Notes under the pieces: model-generated
Databases searched by the model: none
The model's input: only the letters and a program-made list of their open reading frames with translations
What the model was told of the DNA's origin: nothing
Position numbers and translations under genes: made by a program
NCBI GenBank assembly: GCA_035760965.1
Contig: DASTRY010000050.1
Span: forward strand, 10,288-74,287
DNA: 64,000 nucleotides
Direction: 5' to 3'
Source of the DNA: JADGHX01 sp035760965
Lineage (GTDB): Bacteria; Pseudomonadota; Gammaproteobacteria; Steroidobacterales; Steroidobacteraceae
Part shown: positions 59,535 to 64,000 of the stretch, in pieces
Layout of the letters: every line of letters starts with the position of its first letter
How positions within the stretch are numbered: position 1 is the first letter of the stretch

Positions 59535-61613
59535 TCACAAGGTGATCGTCGAGATCGCGGAGTAGCGTGCGAGCAGCTCCGACTGCACGTTCACCGCCCC
59601 CTCTTGTGGCGGCTGCACGTGCGTATAACTGCCGTCCGGATGCATCTGCCAGGCGAGCGTGTCGTCGCGCAAATAGGTTTCCAGGTCGCGCAGCACGCGC
59701 TCGCGATGCGCCTTGCGCCGCAGTGGGAAGGCCACTTCGACGCGCCGGAAGAAGTTGCGCTCCATCCAGTCGGCGCTCGAGCAGTACATCTCCTCCTCGC
59801 CGCCGTTCGCGAAGTAGAAGACGCGCGAATGCTCGAGGAAGCGGCCGACGATCGAGCGCACCCGGATGTTCTCCGAAACCCCTGGAATTCCCGGGCGCAG
59901 CGCGCAGACGCCGCGCACGATGAGGTCGATCGCGACGCCGGCGCGGGATGCGCGATACAGTGCCTCGATGACTTGCGGATCGACCAGCGCGTTCATCTTC
60001 GCAATCACCCGCGCCGGACGGCCGGCGCGCGCGTGCTCCGATTCGCGCTCGAGCTTTGCGAGCACGGCTTCGTGAAGACCGAACGGCGACTGCAAGAGGC
60101 AGGACAGCTGCGGCGTTTTCGTAAGGCTCGTGAGCTGCAGGAAGAGCTCGTGCACATCCTGTCCGATCTGGTCGTCGCACGTGAACAGGCCGTAGTCGGT
60201 GTAGGTGCGCGCGGTGCGCGGGTGGTAATTGCCGGTGCCGAGATGGCAGTAGCGGCGGATGCCGCCGGGCTCACGTCGCACGACGAGTGTCAGCTTCGCG
60301 TGCGTCTTGTATCCGACCACGCCGTACATCACGTGCGCGCCGGCTTCCTGCAGGCGGTTCGCGAGCTCGATGTTCGCTTCTTCGTCGAAGCGGGCGCGCA
60401 GCTCGACGATGACCGTGACGTCCTTGCCTGCATGCGCGGCCGCGACGAGCGCATCCACGACGGGCGAGTCGTTGCCCGTGCGATAGAGCGTCTGCTTGAT
60501 GGCTAGCACCTGCGGATCGGCGGCGGCCTGGCGCACGAAATCCATCACGGGCGCGAAGCTCTGATACGGATGGTGCAGCAGCAGATCGTTCTGCCGGATC
60601 ACGGCGAAGAGGTCGGGCGAGCCGACGAGACGCTGCGGCAGGCCGGGCGTGAACACCGGATATTTCAGGTCCGGACGCTGCACGAGATCGTAGATGGCGG
60701 ACAGTCGATTCAGGTTCACCGGTCCGGCCATCTGATACAGATCGACCTCGCTCAGCGCGAATTGCCGCAGCAGAAAACGCGTCATGTTCGGCGGGCAGTC
60801 GCGCGCCGTTTCGAGGCGCACCGCCGCCCCGTAGCGACGATGCGCGAGCTCGCCTTCGAGCGCGCGGCGCAGGTCGTCGATTTCTTCCTCGTCGACGAAG
60901 AGGTCGCTGTTGCGCGTGACGCGGAACTGGTAGCAGCCGAGCACTTCGATGCCGGCGAAGAGCTTGTGCACGAAGGCCTGCACGATGGCCGAGAGCATCA
61001 CGAACGCACCGGGCCCGCCGGCGGAGGGCGTCGGCACGACTCGCGGCAACGAGCGCGGCGCCTGCACGATGGCGAGCTCGCTGTCGCGGCCGAAGGCGTC
61101 CTTGCCCTGCAAGCGCACGATGAAGTTCAGGCTCTTGTTCTGGATGCGAGGAAACGGCCGTGCTGGATCAAGCCCCAGCGGGCTCAAGACCGGCTCGACT
61201 TCGCGCTCGAAATACTGTTCCAGCCAGCGCTCGAGCTCCGGCGACCAGTCCTTGCGGTCGAGGAGCCGGATGCCTTTCGCGGCCAAGGCCGGCAAGAGCA
61301 CGGCGTTCAGGCAGTGATACTGATCGGCGACGAGGCGCTGCGCGCGATCGTGGATGGCGTTCAGTTGTTCGGGGATCGAGAGGCCGTCCGGCGCGAGGGT
61401 GGCCGATCCGAGCTCGAGCAGCTGCTTCAGGCCCGCTACCCGAATCTCGAAGAACTCGTCGAGATTGCTCGATGCGATGGCGAGAAACCGCAGCCGTTCG
61501 AGCAGCGGGACCGTCTCATCGAGCGCCTGCGCGAGCACGCGCTGGTTGAACTCGAGCAGCGACAGCTCTCGATTGATGTAGAGCTCCGGGCTTTTCAGGT
61601 CCGGCTGGTCCAT
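59535..61613 (-). CDS. ppk: polyphosphate kinase PPK1
   Basis: A 692-residue PPK1 that polymerises ATP gamma-phosphates into polyphosphate. The N-terminal LYINRELSLLEFNQRVL, the phosphohistidine motif in GYKTHAKLTLV, CHLGTGNYHPRTARTYTDY, and the C-terminal YCSSADWMERNFFRRVEV are diagnostic. The ATG at 61613 is chosen; an upstream GTG at 61619 is in frame. It is convergent with ppx and downstream of the M23 peptidase on the same strand, with 85 bases between. Confidence 0.96.
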   Translation of the reverse strand: MDQPDLKSPELYINRELSLLEFNQRVLAQALDETVPLLERLRFLAIASSNLDEFFEIRVAGLKQLLELGSATLAPDGLSIPEQLNAIHDRAQRLVADQYHCLNAVLLPALAAKGIRLLDRKDWSPELERWLEQYFEREVEPVLSPLGLDPARPFPRIQNKSLNFIVRLQGKDAFGRDSELAIVQAPRSLPRVVPTPSAGGPGAFVMLSAIVQAFVHKLFAGIEVLGCYQFRVTRNSDLFVDEEEIDDLRRALEGELAHRRYGAAVRLETARDCPPNMTRFLLRQFALSEVDLYQMAGPVNLNRLSAIYDLVQRPDLKYPVFTPGLPQRLVGSPDLFAVIRQNDLLLHHPYQSFAPVMDFVRQAAADPQVLAIKQTLYRTGNDSPVVDALVAAAHAGKDVTVIVELRARFDEEANIELANRLQEAGAHVMYGVVGYKTHAKLTLVVRREPGGIRRYCHLGTGNYHPRTARTYTDYGLFTCDDQIGQDVHELFLQLTSLTKTPQLSCLLQSPFGLHEAVLAKLERESEHARAGRPARVIAKMNALVDPQVIEALYRASRAGVAIDLIVRGVCALRPGIPGVSENIRVRSIVGRFLEHSRVFYFANGGEEEMYCSSADWMERNFFRRVEVAFPLRRKAHRERVLRDLETYLRDDTLAWQMHPDGSYTHVQPPQEGAVNVQSELLARYSAISTITL

Positions 61614-61698
61614 GGTCACGTCCCGGCCAAAGCAGCGATATCAACACGAGTCGTATGACAACGCGATGACGGCCAGACCGGCGTGACCGGCCGGGGGT

Positions 61699-63066
61699 TC
61701 AGCGCGACACGAGCGCAGGTCCCGGCGGCGGCTCGATCGTGGCGAGCGCCAGGGCCGTTTGCGCCACGAAATCCTCACGCCATGCGGGATCGATCGGCGC
61801 TGCGCTCGGCAGATTCACGGTCTGCGGGTTCTTGTGCACGCCGTTCACCAGATATTCGTAGTGCAGGTGCGGGCCCGTGGCGAGGCCGGTCATGCCGACG
61901 TACGCGACGATCGAGCCTTGCGTCACTTTCTGCCCGGCGTGGATCCCCTTCGCGAATCGCGAGAGGTGGCCGTAGCGCGTGACGATGCCGCGCGTGTGCG
62001 CGATCTCGAGCACATTGCCGTAGCCGCCCTTGCGGCCGGCGAACAGCACGCGGCCGTCGCCGGCCGCGCGCACCGGCGTGCCGATGGGCGCGGCGTAATC
62101 GACGCCCTTGTGGGCGCGAATCGTGTTGAGAATCGGGTGGCGACGGTTCGGATTGAACACCGAGCTGATGCGCGTGAATTCGACCGGCGTGCGCAGGAAG
62201 GCGCGATACATGCTCAAGCCTTCGGGCGTGTAGTAGTGCGCAGCGCCCGACGGATCGACGTAGCGCACCGCCCGATACTCGTGACCTTGGTTGACGAAGA
62301 GCGCGGCGAGGATCGGGCCGTCTTTGACGTACTCGCCATCCTGCGAGATCTCCTCGTACGTCACGGTGAACGTGTCGCCGGGCCGGATATCCAGCACGAA
62401 ATCGATGTCCCAGCCGAAGATCTGCGCCAGCGAGAGCGCGGTCTGATCGTGCGCGCCGGCTTTCGCAACCGCCTCGAAAAGGGAGCTGTCGATGGTGCCG
62501 TGAATGGTGCGTTCGCGCTTCTCGAGCGGGTTCTCCAGCACGTGCGAGCGGAAGCCCGTATCGTCGCGGACGACTTTCAGGGTCTCGCTCGGCGAGAGCT
62601 TGCGCTCGAAGCCGAAGAGCGCGCCGTCACGGTGTATCAATTGAAGCGCTTCGCCCGGGCGCAGCCGATCGAGCGCGTCTTTGAGTCCGGGTAGGCTGCG
62701 CAGCGAGGCGAGGTCGGCGAGATCGAGCTTGAAGCGGCGGAAGATCCGGTCGAGCGTGTCGTTGTGACTGACGATCACCTCGATCGTTTGGGCGCCGAGC
62801 ACCACCGGCATGCCGGCCGCCGCGTGCTGGGGCGCCTCGACCGCTGCCGTGGCAAAGGGATTTTCAAGGGGTTCAGAGGCCGTGCCGGCCGGCTCGGTCT
62901 GCGCAGACAGGAGAGGAAAGAGGCGCGGGATCGGGCTTCCATGATTGGGTTCGGCTTGCAGCCAGGCCCACGCCAGTAATGCGCAGCTGGCCAGTTGCAA
63001 TACCCGAGCTCGCGATGGCGCTCCGCACGGGATGGCCCGCTTGAATCCCGTCCACTTCAAACCCAT
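61699..63066 (-). CDS. M23-family murein DD-endopeptidase (MepM-like)
   Basis: A 455-residue exported peptidoglycan hydrolase. An N-terminal signal or anchor (LQLASCALLAWAWL, residues 24-37) is followed by a LysM/OapA-like region (VSHNDTLDRIFRRFKL) and the M23 domain: zinc ligands in HKGVDYAAP and the HLHYE motif. Such enzymes cut D-Ala-mDAP cross-links for wall expansion. In many gammaproteobacteria it lies next to tyrS; here the rrn operon follows directly, divergent, with no tyrS. Confidence 0.92.
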   Translation of the reverse strand: MGLKWTGFKRAIPCGAPSRARVLQLASCALLAWAWLQAEPNHGSPIPRLFPLLSAQTEPAGTASEPLENPFATAAVEAPQHAAAGMPVVLGAQTIEVIVSHNDTLDRIFRRFKLDLADLASLRSLPGLKDALDRLRPGEALQLIHRDGALFGFERKLSPSETLKVVRDDTGFRSHVLENPLEKRERTIHGTIDSSLFEAVAKAGAHDQTALSLAQIFGWDIDFVLDIRPGDTFTVTYEEISQDGEYVKDGPILAALFVNQGHEYRAVRYVDPSGAAHYYTPEGLSMYRAFLRTPVEFTRISSVFNPNRRHPILNTIRAHKGVDYAAPIGTPVRAAGDGRVLFAGRKGGYGNVLEIAHTRGIVTRYGHLSRFAKGIHAGQKVTQGSIVAYVGMTGLATGPHLHYEYLVNGVHKNPQTVNLPSAAPIDPAWREDFVAQTALALATIEPPPGPALVSR

Positions 63067-63368
63067 AACGCGTCAGCAGTTGCGGCCGTACGAAGCCGCG
63101 GACCGTAACCGAGCCATAAAGTCGGGGTCAATTCGGAGCTCGCCCGTCCTTGAACGGAGTCAAGTCCGAGCGCCCGCCCCGTTCCCTTCGGAAGCTCAGT
63201 AGGTCGTGAATTTTGTGACCGCGCAGCTGCCGCCCGTGCAGCGCCCCGGCTAGAGAGAAAACGCCTCGGGCCGGAGCGCCACTGTTGCGCCAAGCCTAGG
63301 GATTTACAGGGAAAATCGCGCGACTCGGGGTGGCGAAAGCGCGGCGGAAAAATCTTTTTCGCAACTCG
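63067..63368. other. intergenic region upstream of the rrn promoters
   Basis: No gene supported. The part next to the M23 gene should hold that gene's promoter, which I could not define; the rest is GC-rich until the AT-rich patch before rrn P1 at about 63345. Confidence 0.45.
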
Positions 63369-63396
63369 TTGACAACCCGATGACGCGGGCTATACT
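63369..63396 (+). promoter_or_regulatory. rrn promoter P1
   Basis: TTGACA (63369-63374) and TATACT (63391-63396) with 16-bp spacing, preceded by an AT-rich upstream patch (AAAAATCTTTTT around 63350) resembling an UP element and followed by a GC-rich discriminator (GCGCGCCC), as expected for stringent control. Confidence 0.8.
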
Positions 63397-63461
63397 GCGC
63401 GCCCTCGTCGAGCCGGGCCGGTTCACGGTTCCGGGACGAGAAATCGCGGAATAAACGAAAG

Positions 63462-63489
63462 TTGACGGAATGTAGCCCGTGGCTATACT
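63462..63489 (+). promoter_or_regulatory. rrn promoter P2
   Basis: TTGACG (63462-63467) and TATACT (63484-63489) with 16-bp spacing, 93 bp after P1, with a GC-rich discriminator (TCCGGCC). Confidence 0.75.
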
Positions 63490-63552
63490 TCCGGCCCCTT
63501 TCTGACGGCACGCGAAACGCGTGCCGGCTCCTCGGCCCCCAGCGGGTGCGAG

Positions 63553-63595
63553 CGCTGTTTAAAAGTTTGGCAGGTAATTTGTGTGGGGACTCGCG
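63553..63595 (+). promoter_or_regulatory. rrn antitermination leader (boxA and boxC)
   Basis: A boxA-like CGCTGTTTAAAAG (63553-63565; compare TGCTCTTTAACA) is followed by a boxC-like TGTGTGGGGACTCGCG (63580-63595). This is the Nus-factor loading leader of proteobacterial rrn operons. Confidence 0.75.
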
Positions 63596-63681
63596 TCGAT
63601 GCCTTTGTGCAATTGACCGAGTGACCAAAAGTCCAGCAATGGGCCTTTGATTACTCACTTCATTGTTGATCTCGAAATCTT

Positions 63682-64000
<319 letters not shown>

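Overview
The window is a GC-rich bacterial chromosome segment from a gammaproteobacterium. Three things point there: the 5' end of a 16S rRNA gene at the right edge, a Pseudomonas/Xanthomonas-like set of neighbourhoods (tsaD/rpsU, pilT-pilU with yggS-proC-yggT, gshB-tonB-yqgE-ruvX-pyrB beside pilGHIJ-chpA), and Pseudomonas-type split class II ribonucleotide reductase genes. The 16S fragment looks like the Nevskiales/Steroidobacterales neighbourhood to me, but I could not search it. Nothing suggests a plasmid or prophage; almost all of the window reads as core chromosome.

Layout. 1-3.9 kb: folate genes folK (cut by the edge) and folB, tsaD, then divergent rpsU and a YqeY protein. 4-9.4 kb: DegQ protease, Hsp20, and the NrdR-boxed nrdJa-nrdJb pair. 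9.5-11.8 kb: an accessory-looking patch with an AraC regulator, a plant-like phytochelatin synthase, a 94-bp tandem repeat and a candidate sigma-54-driven small RNA. 11.8-25.3 kb: cell-wall enzymes (MltD, L,D-transpeptidase), ppnN, a ParA-like ATPase, htpG, an FKBP lipoprotein, an HU-like protein and the yggS-proC-yggT-DUF167 operon. 25.4-30.1 kb: three tandem PilT-family ATPase genes, then 1.27 kb without an intact gene that holds a dnaN fragment and nested repeats. 30.1-34.2 kb: pyrB, ruvX, yqgE, tonB and gshB on the minus strand. 34.4-44.8 kb: the Pil-Chp chemosensory operon with a 2115-residue ChpA kinase. 44.8-57 kb: bioA-rsmE, ampD, a cobalamin adenosyltransferase, a B12/siderophore-type ABC transporter split into two places, pdxH, tyrA, a diguanylate cyclase and rppH. 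57-63 kb: bactofilin, erpA, convergent ppx and ppk, and an M23 peptidase. 63.4-64 kb: tandem rrn promoters and the start of 16S rRNA.

Themes. Type IV pilus motility is well represented, with three retraction-type ATPases plus the chemosensory system, and a c-di-GMP synthase lies nearby. Cobalamin use is coherent: an AdoCbl-dependent reductase, the adenosyltransferase that makes its cofactor, and a possible B12 importer. Glutathione synthase and phytochelatin synthase could together support metal detoxification.

The most interesting unexplained items are the sigma-54/A-rich-motif/terminator transcript at 11.3-11.55 kb, which resembles an Hfq-titrating CrcZ-type RNA in design; the six-copy palindrome array at 29.36-29.66 kb with about 42-bp spacing; the plant-type phytochelatin synthase; the dnaN fragment; and promoter geometry at yqgE and htpG that predicts leaderless messages. 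All calls were made by reading the sequence and from memory of protein families; no database search was possible.
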